Part shown: positions 9,559-16,459 of the stretch, one piece after another
How the letters are laid out: each line of letters begins with the position of its first letter
How positions within the stretch are numbered: position 1 is the first letter of the stretch
From: JAXLQL01 sp046331625
GTDB lineage: Bacteria > Acidobacteriota > Terriglobia > Bryobacterales > Bryobacteraceae
Assembly: GCA_046331625.1 (NCBI GenBank)
Contig: JAXLQL010000004.1
Location: 403,126-467,125, forward strand
Length of the DNA stretch: 64,000 bases
Reading direction: 5' to 3'
Made by a program: the position numbers and the translations under genes
The notes under the pieces: model-generated
The model's input: the letters and a program-made list of their open reading frames with translations, nothing else
What the model was told of the DNA's origin: nothing
The model's database searches: none

Positions 9559-10773
9559 TCAGGATCGCTGGGCGAAGCGGCGAAAGGCAAGCACCGCGTT
9601 CAGCCCCCCGAAGGCGAACGCGTTCGAGAGCGCCGCTTCCACTTGCAACGTGCGGCTTTGATTCGGAATCACGTCGAGATCGCAATCGGGATCGGGCTCG
9701 TTGTAGTTCGCTGTCGGCGGCAGCACGCCCGTGTGAAGCGCGAGCGCCGTGGCCGCTGCTTCCAGCGCGCCAGCCGCTCCGAGCGCGTGCCCGTGCATGC
9801 TCTTCGTCGAGGAGATCGCCACCCGCTCCACCGCCGAGCCAAAAACACGGCGGATCGCTTTTGTTTCGGTGGCGTCATTGGCCGCCGTTCCCGTTCCGTG
9901 CGCGTTCACGTAGCCCACCTGTTCCGGCGTCAACCCCGCATCGCCAAGTGCGGCCTGTATCGCCGCAGCCGGACCTTCCACCGAAGGCTGCGTGACGTGA
10001 TGCGCATCGGCCGTCATCCCGAAGCCCGCGATCTCGGCGAACACGGTCGCGCCGCGCGCCAGCGCCGCATCCAGAGGTTCCAGCACCAGCATCGCGCCGC
10101 CTTCGCCCAGCACCAAGCCCTTGCGGTCGCGCGAAAAAGGCCGGCAAGTATCGGGCGCCAGCACCCGCATCGCTTCCCATGCCTTCAGGATTCCCATGCT
10201 GAAGATCGCTTCGCTACCGCCCGTAAGCGCGAGGTCCACTTGCCCCGATCGCACCATCCAGAACGCCTGGCCAATCGCGTGATTCGAAGACGCGCACGCG
10301 GTCGAGAGGTTGTAGACCGGACCCGTAACGCCAAACTCCATCGCCAGAAAACTCGCGCCGGCGTTCGCCATGATGCGCGGAATCGTCAGTGGTGGCACCC
10401 GCGGATTTCCTTGCCGGTAGAGCTGTTCGAACGCGCGGTCCTCGGTGTCTTTGCCGCCCACCGCTGAACCCGTCACGATCGCCGACCGCGCACCGGCGAG
10501 CGAAACACCCGCTTGCTTCACGGCTTCCCGTGCGGCGATCAGCGAGAACTGCGCGAAGCGGTCAATCTGGTCCGCGATCTTGGGTTCGAAGTGCGCCAGC
10601 GGAGCGTAGTCCTTCACTTCGGCCCCATTGGGCGCGCGCAGTTGATTGCAGTCCACCGCGCGGATCGGAGCAATGCCCGATATGCCGTTCGAGACCGCGT
10701 TCCAGAATGAATCCCGCGTATGGCCGAGCGGTGAGATGACGCCGATGCCCGTAACGGCAACGCGCCGCATCAT
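9559..10773 (-). CDS. fabF: Beta-ketoacyl-ACP synthase II (FabF-like)
   Basis: Seen: 404 aa, thiolase fold; active-site Cys160 in NLSTACASSNHAIG, His292 in NAHGTGT, and Lys324/His329 in STKSMHGHALGAAG, the full Cys-His-His set, so it is catalytically competent. Known: condenses acyl chains with malonyl-ACP in fatty-acid or polyketide synthesis. The start ATGATG overlaps the stop of the ACP gene by 4 bp, implying coupling. Together with the ACP and a deacetylase it looks like a dedicated lipid or polyketide side pathway rather than the housekeeping fab cluster, because no fabD, fabG or fabH is nearby. Symbol is by similarity of the catalytic set only. Confidence 0.87.
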   Translation of the reverse strand: MMRRVAVTGIGVISPLGHTRDSFWNAVSNGISGIAPIRAVDCNQLRAPNGAEVKDYAPLAHFEPKIADQIDRFAQFSLIAAREAVKQAGVSLAGARSAIVTGSAVGGKDTEDRAFEQLYRQGNPRVPPLTIPRIMANAGASFLAMEFGVTGPVYNLSTACASSNHAIGQAFWMVRSGQVDLALTGGSEAIFSMGILKAWEAMRVLAPDTCRPFSRDRKGLVLGEGGAMLVLEPLDAALARGATVFAEIAGFGMTADAHHVTQPSVEGPAAAIQAALGDAGLTPEQVGYVNAHGTGTAANDATETKAIRRVFGSAVERVAISSTKSMHGHALGAAGALEAAATALALHTGVLPPTANYNEPDPDCDLDVIPNQSRTLQVEAALSNAFAFGGLNAVLAFRRFAQRS

Positions 10774-11060
10774 GATTGGCTCGGAGACGGCTTGGGCTCG
10801 ATCGGTTTGGCTTCACCGCTTTCGATCACGCGGTGCAAGCCCGACGCCAGGTCTCCGATGGTTTTCAATTGCCCGCTCTTCATCACTTCATCCGGTATGG
10901 ACACCTGAAATTCGCTTTCGAGCGCAAACAGGATGTTGATTCCGTCGAGCGAGTCGATCTTCAATTCCTCGAAGGTCGATTCGAGTTTGATTGTCTCGGC
11001 GGGAAGGTGTTGCGACTTGGCAATCGCGCCGATCACACGTTGAGCGAATTCGTCGGACAT
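10770..11060 (-). CDS. Acyl carrier protein
   Basis: Seen: 96 aa from ATG at 11060 (MSDEFAQRVI). The phosphopantetheine attachment motif is KIDSLDGI with Ser37 in the usual position; helices around it (STFEEL, FALESEFQVSIPDEVM) fit the four-helix ACP fold. The tail after residue 80 is Pro/Ser/Glu rich, longer than usual. Upstream codons to 11090 are open but lie inside the deacetylase tail. It overlaps the KAS start by 4 bp and the end of the deacetylase gene by 28 bp. Inferred: carries the acyl chain for the neighbouring KAS. DSLD instead of the usual DSLD/DSLS type is ordinary. Confidence 0.88.
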   Translation of the reverse strand: MSDEFAQRVIGAIAKSQHLPAETIKLESTFEELKIDSLDGINILFALESEFQVSIPDEVMKSGQLKTIGDLASGLHRVIESGEAKPIEPKPSPSQS

Positions 11061-11776
11061 AGGATTTCTGAGACGGTTTCGAAGCGCCAACCCTGGTCCA
11101 GAAGAATGGGCATCACGCGCCGCACCGAACCGATAGTCTCTCGAATATCGGGCTTCGATGCAAGTTCACGCCCGTCGTGAAGGCAAAAGATCGCGCCCGG
11201 AATCGCGCCCTTCTCGAGGCGCGCGACGATGGATGCCGCGTCCAGTTTCCAATCGAGAGCAAGCGTTGTCCAGGTCACGCCCATCAATCCCAACCGGTGC
11301 TGCGCGTCGCCGAGCCCCGGCCACCGGACCCCGTACGGCGCGCGGAACCAGATCGGCGCCTTCCCGTGGATCTCTTGCAGCGTCCGCTGCGCCTGCGCCA
11401 GTTCGCCGTAGATGAACGCCGCCGAGCGCATCCAGAGCGGTGCGTGCGTCTGCGTGTGGTTTCCGATCTCGTGCCCCGCCCGTGACACCTGCCTTGTGAT
11501 CGAAGACAGCCGCTCCGCCGACGCGCCGCATTGGAAGAAGGTGGCACGCACGCCGAACGATTCGAGCGCGTCGAGCAGTTCGGGCGTGGATTCCGACGGC
11601 CCATCGTCGAACGTGAGCGCGATCGATCTGCGGTCGCGCGCGCCGCGATGCACCGATGACGCCACCAGTGACGAGCGCGGAGATCGCACCGCCCATGCCG
11701 CTGTTGCGGCGCTTGCGGCCACCGCGGCCGAGATCAAACCCACCATGGGCGGTCTCGCATACCGCCATTTTCGCAT
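11033..11776 (-). CDS. Polysaccharide deacetylase (NodB/CE4 family)
   Basis: Seen: 247 aa from ATG at 11776; an N-terminal membrane anchor or signal (MVGLISAAVAASAATAAWAV), the CE4 motif 1 ALTFDDGPSE, the metal-binding motif 2 GNHTQTH, RAPYG (motif 3) and a late CLHDG (motif 5 His). Known: metal-dependent N- or O-deacetylation of chitin-like polymers or peptidoglycan in the envelope. The frame is open for another 220 codons upstream, but that part is antisense to cbiM and is discarded. First gene of the coupled run with ACP, KAS and AKR; this pairing suggests an envelope glycolipid, which is an inference. Divergent from cbiM (87 bp between starts). Confidence 0.85.
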   Translation of the reverse strand: MRKWRYARPPMVGLISAAVAASAATAAWAVRSPRSSLVASSVHRGARDRRSIALTFDDGPSESTPELLDALESFGVRATFFQCGASAERLSSITRQVSRAGHEIGNHTQTHAPLWMRSAAFIYGELAQAQRTLQEIHGKAPIWFRAPYGVRWPGLGDAQHRLGLMGVTWTTLALDWKLDAASIVARLEKGAIPGAIFCLHDGRELASKPDIRETIGSVRRVMPILLDQGWRFETVSEILCPTNSLNV

Positions 11777-11863
11777 TCCGCTGTCGAATCCCGGATCCGG
11801 TGCCGCCTTTTCCTGCCGTGCTACGATCAGTGTTTTCGTGCTATCGCTCGCGCCGCTGGCCTC

Positions 11864-12931
11864 ATGCACATCCCAGATGGCTATCTGAGTCCCTCTACGT
11901 GCGCCGTGCTCTACGCCGGCGCCGCACCGTTCTGGTATGTGGCCACCAAGCGCGTATCCGCGCTGTTGCACACGCGCCTCGTTCCTCTTCTCTCTTTGTT
12001 CGCCGCATTCTCGTTCGTGCTGATGATGTTCAACCTTCCCTTGCCAGGGGGAACCACCGGACACGCGGCTGGCATCGGGATCGCGAGCGTTGTGTTGGGA
12101 CCGTGGGCGTCGATCCTCGCCATCTCCATGGCGCTCATCATTCAAGCCGTCTTCTTCGGCGATGGCGGAATTACCGCGATCGGAGCAAACTGTTTCAACA
12201 TGGCCGCCGTAGGATCTATCGTGGCCTACGGAGTCTATCGAGCCGTCTCGGCGGGTGCGCCGCTCGACTCGCCGCGTCGCGTCATGGCCGCCGGACTCGG
12301 CGGTTACCTCGGCATCAACATGGCCGCGCTTCTCACGGCGATCGAATTCGGCGTCCAACCGATGCTGTTTCATGACGCCTCGGGAACTCCGCTCTACGCC
12401 CCGTACCCGTTGAAAATCGCGGTTCCCGCGATGATGATCGGTCACATCACCGTCGCTGGTTTGGCCGAGTTCTTCGTCACCGCTGGTCTGGTGGCGTACC
12501 TACAACGCACCGATCTCTCGCTGCTCAAACTCACCGCCCCGGGCGCAGCCGCGGCGGAAATCGGCGCGCGGGGCGCCGTGCAATCCACTCGAGGGCTCTG
12601 GATCATTCTCGGGTTGCTCATGATCCTGACTCCGCTCGGAATCCTCGCCGCCGGAACCGCTTGGGGCGAGTGGGGACCCGCCGATTTTCGCGAAGAGTCA
12701 GCCCGCGCGGGCATCGCTGCCGCGTCAGGCGGAGTCGCGCCTCCCAAGCAAGCGCCGCAAGGCCTCTCCCGCCTCGCCGATTTCTGGACCGCGCCGATCC
12801 CCGACTACGCGCCTCCGTTCTTCAAGAGCCCCCAACTCGGTTACGCACTCAGCGCATTCTTCGGCGTCGGGCTGACCATCCTCGCCTTCCAAGGCATCGC
12901 GTTCGTGGCCGGCCGCGCGAGGAAATCCTGA
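11864..12931 (+). CDS. cbiM: Cobalt/nickel ECF transporter, CbiM-type S component with C-terminal CbiN/PDGLE-like part
   Basis: Seen: 355 aa. The mature-type N-terminus MHIPDGYLS keeps His2, the residue that coordinates the metal in CbiM/NikM. About six hydrophobic helices follow (for example VLYAGAAPFWYVATKR, ILAISMALIIQAVFFGDGG). The last 80 residues (DFWTAPIPDYAPPF, then a final helix) resemble the PDGLE/CbiN-like segment often fused to CbiM, which would explain the absence of a separate cbiN. Known: binds Co2+ or Ni2+ in the inner membrane for uptake. The stop TGA overlaps the ATG of cbiQ. Metal cannot be told from sequence; no riboswitch was recognised upstream. Confidence 0.9.
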   Translation: MHIPDGYLSPSTCAVLYAGAAPFWYVATKRVSALLHTRLVPLLSLFAAFSFVLMMFNLPLPGGTTGHAAGIGIASVVLGPWASILAISMALIIQAVFFGDGGITAIGANCFNMAAVGSIVAYGVYRAVSAGAPLDSPRRVMAAGLGGYLGINMAALLTAIEFGVQPMLFHDASGTPLYAPYPLKIAVPAMMIGHITVAGLAEFFVTAGLVAYLQRTDLSLLKLTAPGAAAAEIGARGAVQSTRGLWIILGLLMILTPLGILAAGTAWGEWGPADFREESARAGIAAASGGVAPPKQAPQGLSRLADFWTAPIPDYAPPFFKSPQLGYALSAFFGVGLTILAFQGIAFVAGRARKS

Positions 12932-13755
12932 TGGGCGGCTTTCATTCGCACGGCGCGAACAAGACGTTCCTCGAACGCACCGTGGCGCATCTCCTCGCGC
13001 TACTCGACTACGCCGCTCTCGCCGAGGACCTCGCCCAACGCGGGCACCTGCTGCAGCGCCTCGATCCTCGGGTCAAGGTCACCGGATTGTTCGCATTGAT
13101 CGCAGTGTCGGCGTGGGCGCCGAAACTCTGGATCGTGTGCGCGATCTTCGCCGTGGGCGTGATCCTGGCGGCCGCCTCGCGCGTGCCTGTCTGGCTGCTT
13201 GCGATGCGCTTCTGGGCACCCGCGCTGCTCTTCACGGGCGCCATCGCTGTTCCTGCGCTGTTTGTTACGCCCGGAGACGCCATCGGCAACGGCGTGATGA
13301 CATGGCAGGGGTTGCGTTCGGCATCGATGCTGATCGCGCGCGCCGAAACCGCCGTGACGCTCTCTTCGCTGCTAGTCCTCACGACGCCTTGGACCCACGT
13401 GCTCAAGGCACTGCGAGTCTTCCACGTTCCCGTGATCTTCGTCGCCATCCTCGCCATGACGTGGCGTTACGCCTGGTTGCTGCTACAAACGGCGCAGGAT
13501 ATGTTTGAATCACGACGCAGCCGCCATGTCGGCAAGCTTTCCGCCTCAGAGAACCGCGACGTCGCCGCGGCCAGCGCCGGAGTGTTGCTCGCCAAGACGA
13601 TGGCCCTCGGCGGCGACGTCTACCTTGCCATGCGCTCCCGCGGCTACCGCGGCGAGGTCCACCTGCTCGACCAGTTCCGCATGCAGTCTCGCGACTGGGC
13701 CGCACTCGCCGGATTCCTCGGCGCCGCAGCCGCTGCTTGGGGGGCTGGCAGATGA
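12931..13755 (+). CDS. cbiQ: Cobalt/nickel ECF transporter transmembrane component CbiQ
   Basis: Seen: 274 aa from ATG at 12931, overlapping the last base of cbiM. A His-rich start (MGGFHSHGANKT) is followed by helices (VTGLFALIAVSAWAPKLWIV, VPVIFVAILAMTWRYAWLLL) and the cytoplasmic coupling segments FESRRSRHVG and MRSRGYRGEV, the two short Ala/Arg-Xaa-Gly type motifs that dock on the ATPase. Known: EcfT/CbiQ transmits ATP hydrolysis to the S component. The open frame upstream to 12661 is antisense-like and rejected. cbiO lies 172 bp further on, separated by two palindromic repeats, an unusual gap inside such an operon. Confidence 0.9.
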   Translation: MGGFHSHGANKTFLERTVAHLLALLDYAALAEDLAQRGHLLQRLDPRVKVTGLFALIAVSAWAPKLWIVCAIFAVGVILAAASRVPVWLLAMRFWAPALLFTGAIAVPALFVTPGDAIGNGVMTWQGLRSASMLIARAETAVTLSSLLVLTTPWTHVLKALRVFHVPVIFVAILAMTWRYAWLLLQTAQDMFESRRSRHVGKLSASENRDVAAASAGVLLAKTMALGGDVYLAMRSRGYRGEVHLLDQFRMQSRDWAALAGFLGAAAAAWGAGR

Positions 13756-13781
13756 GCCCGTTGTCCGCACTCGCCTACCCA

Positions 13782-13824
13782 TGTAGGGCGGGCTTCAGCC
13801 AGCGCGGGACTTCAGTCCCGCCAC
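13782..13824 (+). repeat. Dispersed palindromic repeat, copy A
   Basis: TGTAGGGCGGGCTTCAGCC then AGCGCGGGACTTCAGTCCCGCC. It contains two small palindromes (around GGCTTCAGCC and GGGACTTCAGTCCC). Tandem with copy B, 88 bp apart, in the cbiQ-cbiO gap. Confidence 0.7.
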
Positions 13825-13869
13825 CCGTATCTCGTGCCCAACTCCTCACAGCCGATCTCCAGGCCCGAT

Positions 13870-13912
13870 TGTGGGGCAGGCTTCAGCCTGCGCGGGACTT
13901 CAGTCCCGCCAC
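13870..13912 (+). repeat. Dispersed palindromic repeat, copy B
   Basis: TGTGGGGCAGGCTTCAGCCT followed by the GCGCGGGACTTCAGTCCCGC half. Nearly identical to the copy at 19343-19382. It ends 16 bp before the cbiO start and could place a hairpin in the leader of cbiO. Confidence 0.72.
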
Positions 13913-13927
13913 ATCAGGAGCCCTCCA

Positions 13928-14674
13928 ATGAGCCTCTTCGAACTCGACAACGTCGGCTACTGGTATGACCGCCATCAAGCGCTCGACTCGGTCACCCTCC
14001 GCGTGGAATCCGGCGAACGCGTCGCGCTCCTCGGCGCCAATGGCTGCGGCAAATCGACTCTCCTCCGAATCCTCGACGGCCTCTACATCGCCGACTCCGG
14101 ACGCGTGCAATTCCAAGGCACCGTGCTCGACGAGCACAACCTTTCGCACCCAACCTTCTCCTACGAGTTCCGCCGCCAAGTCGCGTTGCTCTTCCAGAAC
14201 CCCGACGTACAGCTCTTCAATCCCACGGTCTTCGACGAAGTCGCCTTCGGACCTCTCCAGTTGCGCTGGCCACGCGAGCGCATCCTCGAAAAGGTCGAGG
14301 AAATGCTGCAGCGCCTCGGCATCACCGAACTGAAGGACCGCGCCCCGCACCGCCTTTCCGGCGGCGAGAAGAAGCGCGTCGCGCTGGCATCGGTGCTCGT
14401 GCTCGACCCCGCCGTGCTCCTGCTCGACGAGCCAACCGCTGCGCTCGATCCGCGCAGCCAGACCCAGTTCGTCGACCTGCTCCGCAGCCTCGATCACGGC
14501 CGTACCGTGATCACCGCCACTCACGACCTCGACACCGTGGAAGACATCGCCGACCGCTGCCTCGTCATGCAGTGCGGCCAGATCATAGCCGAAGGCTCGC
14601 CGCGTCAGATCCTCGCCGACGCGGACCTGCTCGAGCGCGTCAATCTCGTGCACGCCCACCGTCACGCGCACTGA
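13928..14674 (+). CDS. cbiO: Cobalt/nickel ECF transporter ATPase CbiO
   Basis: Seen: 248 aa from ATG at 13928 (CAGGAG about 10 bp upstream). Walker A GANGCGKST (36-44), Q-loop LLFQNPDVQLF, typical of EcfA/CbiO, signature LSGGEKKR (143-150), Walker B VLLLDEPTAALDPRSQ, and H-loop ITATHDLD. Known: energises CbiMQ in the cytoplasm. The upstream codons to 13871 lie within a palindromic repeat and are rejected. The last 35 bp overlap the convergent membrane-protein gene. The motif set is complete and the family assignment is firm. Confidence 0.92.
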   Translation: MSLFELDNVGYWYDRHQALDSVTLRVESGERVALLGANGCGKSTLLRILDGLYIADSGRVQFQGTVLDEHNLSHPTFSYEFRRQVALLFQNPDVQLFNPTVFDEVAFGPLQLRWPRERILEKVEEMLQRLGITELKDRAPHRLSGGEKKRVALASVLVLDPAVLLLDEPTAALDPRSQTQFVDLLRSLDHGRTVITATHDLDTVEDIADRCLVMQCGQIIAEGSPRQILADADLLERVNLVHAHRHAH

Positions 14675-15317
14675 ACGCGTGAAGGAACCCGCCCGCCCCG
14701 AGCGCCCACCCGGCCCAATAGATCGCCCACGGAAACGGACTCGGCAGCCCGCCCGCAACCAGATTCCGCCAGTCCCAACAAAAGGCCGCAACCAGGATGA
14801 GCGCCCCGCCGAGAATCGCCGCCCAATGCGCCGCCCCCAGCCGGAACGGCCGCCGCAGGAACCAACATCCGCCCGCGATCATCGTGGCCGCAATGAACAC
14901 CGGCGCGATCACGGGACCATACCACGGCACCGGAATCAGGAACAGCACGTCCCAGGTGAACAATGATGCCGGCCACGAGATCGTCATCCGAAGGAATACG
15001 TAGAAGGCGATGTCCCACGCACCGAATGCGACCGCGAATGCAGCTACTCGCTCGGCGGCCCTGCGCGCGGCGGCCAGTGCGATCGCGAGCACCATCAGGA
15101 TCGTCGCCAACTCGCGCACCAGTTCCACCCGCAGCATCCACAACCGGCCTGCCTGCTCGAGTTGCACCAGCGTGATGAGCGGGAACAGATCGGCGGCTGG
15201 AACGCCTGGATGCAGCGCCGCGCGCATCGGCTCATAGAGCGCGCGCAGGTACACCACCACCGCCGCTTCCACGAATCCGAACGCCACGCCGAACAACACG
15301 AGCGCCAGGATTCGCAT
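14640..15317 (-). CDS. Uncharacterised integral membrane protein
   Basis: Seen: 225 aa with about six hydrophobic helices (LALVLFGVAFGFVEAAVVVYL, ATILMVLAIALAAA, VIAPVFIAATMIAGGCWFL, AAILGGALILVAAFCWDW). A conserved-looking loop EAAVVVYLRALY sits at the first helix. I do not recognise the family. It lies 13 bp after the stop of 15331-15741, so the two are probably cotranscribed. Its last 35 bp overlap the 3' end of cbiO on the other strand. Inner-membrane location is inferred; no functional residue is evident. Confidence 0.7.
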   Translation of the reverse strand: MRILALVLFGVAFGFVEAAVVVYLRALYEPMRAALHPGVPAADLFPLITLVQLEQAGRLWMLRVELVRELATILMVLAIALAAARRAAERVAAFAVAFGAWDIAFYVFLRMTISWPASLFTWDVLFLIPVPWYGPVIAPVFIAATMIAGGCWFLRRPFRLGAAHWAAILGGALILVAAFCWDWRNLVAGGLPSPFPWAIYWAGWALGAGGFLHAFSARDGGRARD

Positions 15318-15330
15318 GCTTGGCGCGCCG

Positions 15331-15741
15331 TCACCGCACGTACTGCTGCACGAACTCGAGGTACCCTCTGCGGCCCGCGCGCTGGGTCCAGCCCTGCACC
15401 GACTTCTGGATTTCCCGGAGCGCTTTCACCAATGTCTCGAGCGGAATGATGCCGACGGAAATCTGCTTGGCCCCGGGGCCGTCCCCAGCCGTCATGGTGC
15501 CGCGCCCAAGTCGAACTTCGCAAATCGTGGCGACCTTGTCATATACCTTCTGCGCTCGTTCGCCGAGGTTGGGTTGTGGAGGCGTCTTGCCCGCGTCCTC
15601 AGCGCGGTAACGTTGCGACAAGGCGGCTATCGCGTCTTTGACGTCGTAGTCCAGCAACGATGGCTCTGTGCGGAACACCGTCACAATCATCGCTTCGATG
15701 TTCTGCAGCACATCCATGTTCTCTTCGATAAATCGGTTCAT
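15331..15741 (-). CDS. Hypothetical small protein
   Basis: Seen: 136 aa from ATG at 15741 with GGAG 7 bp upstream; the longer frame to 15876 lacks a site and runs over the promoter region of the sigma factor gene. The chain is alpha-helical and charged (MNRFIEENMDVLQNIEAMIV ... KALREIQKSVQGWTQR), with no membrane span and no cysteine pair. No family recognised. It probably forms a two-gene unit with the membrane protein 13 bp downstream and is divergent from the ECF sigma factor. Confidence 0.65.
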   Translation of the reverse strand: MNRFIEENMDVLQNIEAMIVTVFRTEPSLLDYDVKDAIAALSQRYRAEDAGKTPPQPNLGERAQKVYDKVATICEVRLGRGTMTAGDGPGAKQISVGIIPLETLVKALREIQKSVQGWTQRAGRRGYLEFVQQYVR

Positions 15742-15874
15742 TGGCACTCCTGCAAGCGCACCGGGGGAGGCTCCACTCCTGCCGATCATAGCATCGCGTT
15801 CCCCGGCGCGAAGTCGAGCTTCGTCATCGAACGCGCCGCGAATGCCGGCGTATGGACTGGTAGAATGAACGGTC

Positions 15875-16459
15875 ATGACGGGTCAAGGCGCCGATACCGT
15901 TCTGCAACTCATGAACGACCTACGCGCCGGCAGCAAAGAAGCCGCCAATCAGCTCACGGAATTGCTGTATCCGGAACTGCGCCGCCTCGCAGCCGCGAAG
16001 ATGCGATCCGAGCGCGCCGAACATTCCTGGCAACCGACTTTGCTGGTGAACGAGCTCTATCTCGAATTACTCAAGATCAAGGGGCTACGGCCGGAAGAAC
16101 AGCAAGACCGCGATGCCAAGCAGGCTTTCATGGGCCTGGCCGCGTTTCTGATGAAGCGCTTGCTCATTCACCACGCGCGCCCTGCCTCGGCCCGTGCGCA
16201 AAGAGTCGCCGTTGAGGACGGGCCTGATTTTCAGGCGTCCGGACCCGAAACCCTCAGCCACGTGGAGCACCTCCTCGACCGTCTGGCGGAAGTGGATCCG
16301 AAGTTCCGGACCGTCGTCGAAATGCGGGTTTTCGAGGGAGCTACCGGCGAGGAGATCGCGGCGCGGCTGGGCTGCAGCCGCAAGACCGCGGGCATCTACT
16401 GGGACTTTGCCCGCAAATGGCTGCAGCAGGAAATGACCGGCGCTCACGGCCATGCCTGA
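15875..16459 (+). CDS. ECF-type RNA polymerase sigma factor (acidobacterial Sig-70_X6-like)
   Basis: Seen: 194 aa. Region 2 is AANQLTELLYPELRRLAAAK and LVNELYLELLKIKG, region 4 is the HTH EMRVFEGATGEEIAARLGCS. No anti-sigma gene follows; instead a Ser/Thr kinase gene overlaps its last 8 bp. Known: this ECF class in acidobacteria and planctomycetes is typically paired with a Hanks-type kinase carrying a sensory C-terminus. Inferred: the kinase controls the sigma factor, directly or through a partner. The stop lies in the kinase N-terminus, so translation is coupled. A TAGAAT box just upstream of the start is a weak -10 candidate. Confidence 0.88.
   Translation: MTGQGADTVLQLMNDLRAGSKEAANQLTELLYPELRRLAAAKMRSERAEHSWQPTLLVNELYLELLKIKGLRPEEQQDRDAKQAFMGLAAFLMKRLLIHHARPASARAQRVAVEDGPDFQASGPETLSHVEHLLDRLAEVDPKFRTVVEMRVFEGATGEEIAARLGCSRKTAGIYWDFARKWLQQEMTGAHGHA

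Noticed and set aside
11777..12445. N-terminal 223-codon extension of the polysaccharide deacetylase
   Set aside because: It is antisense to cbiM and lacks any domain; the signal/anchor starts at 11776.
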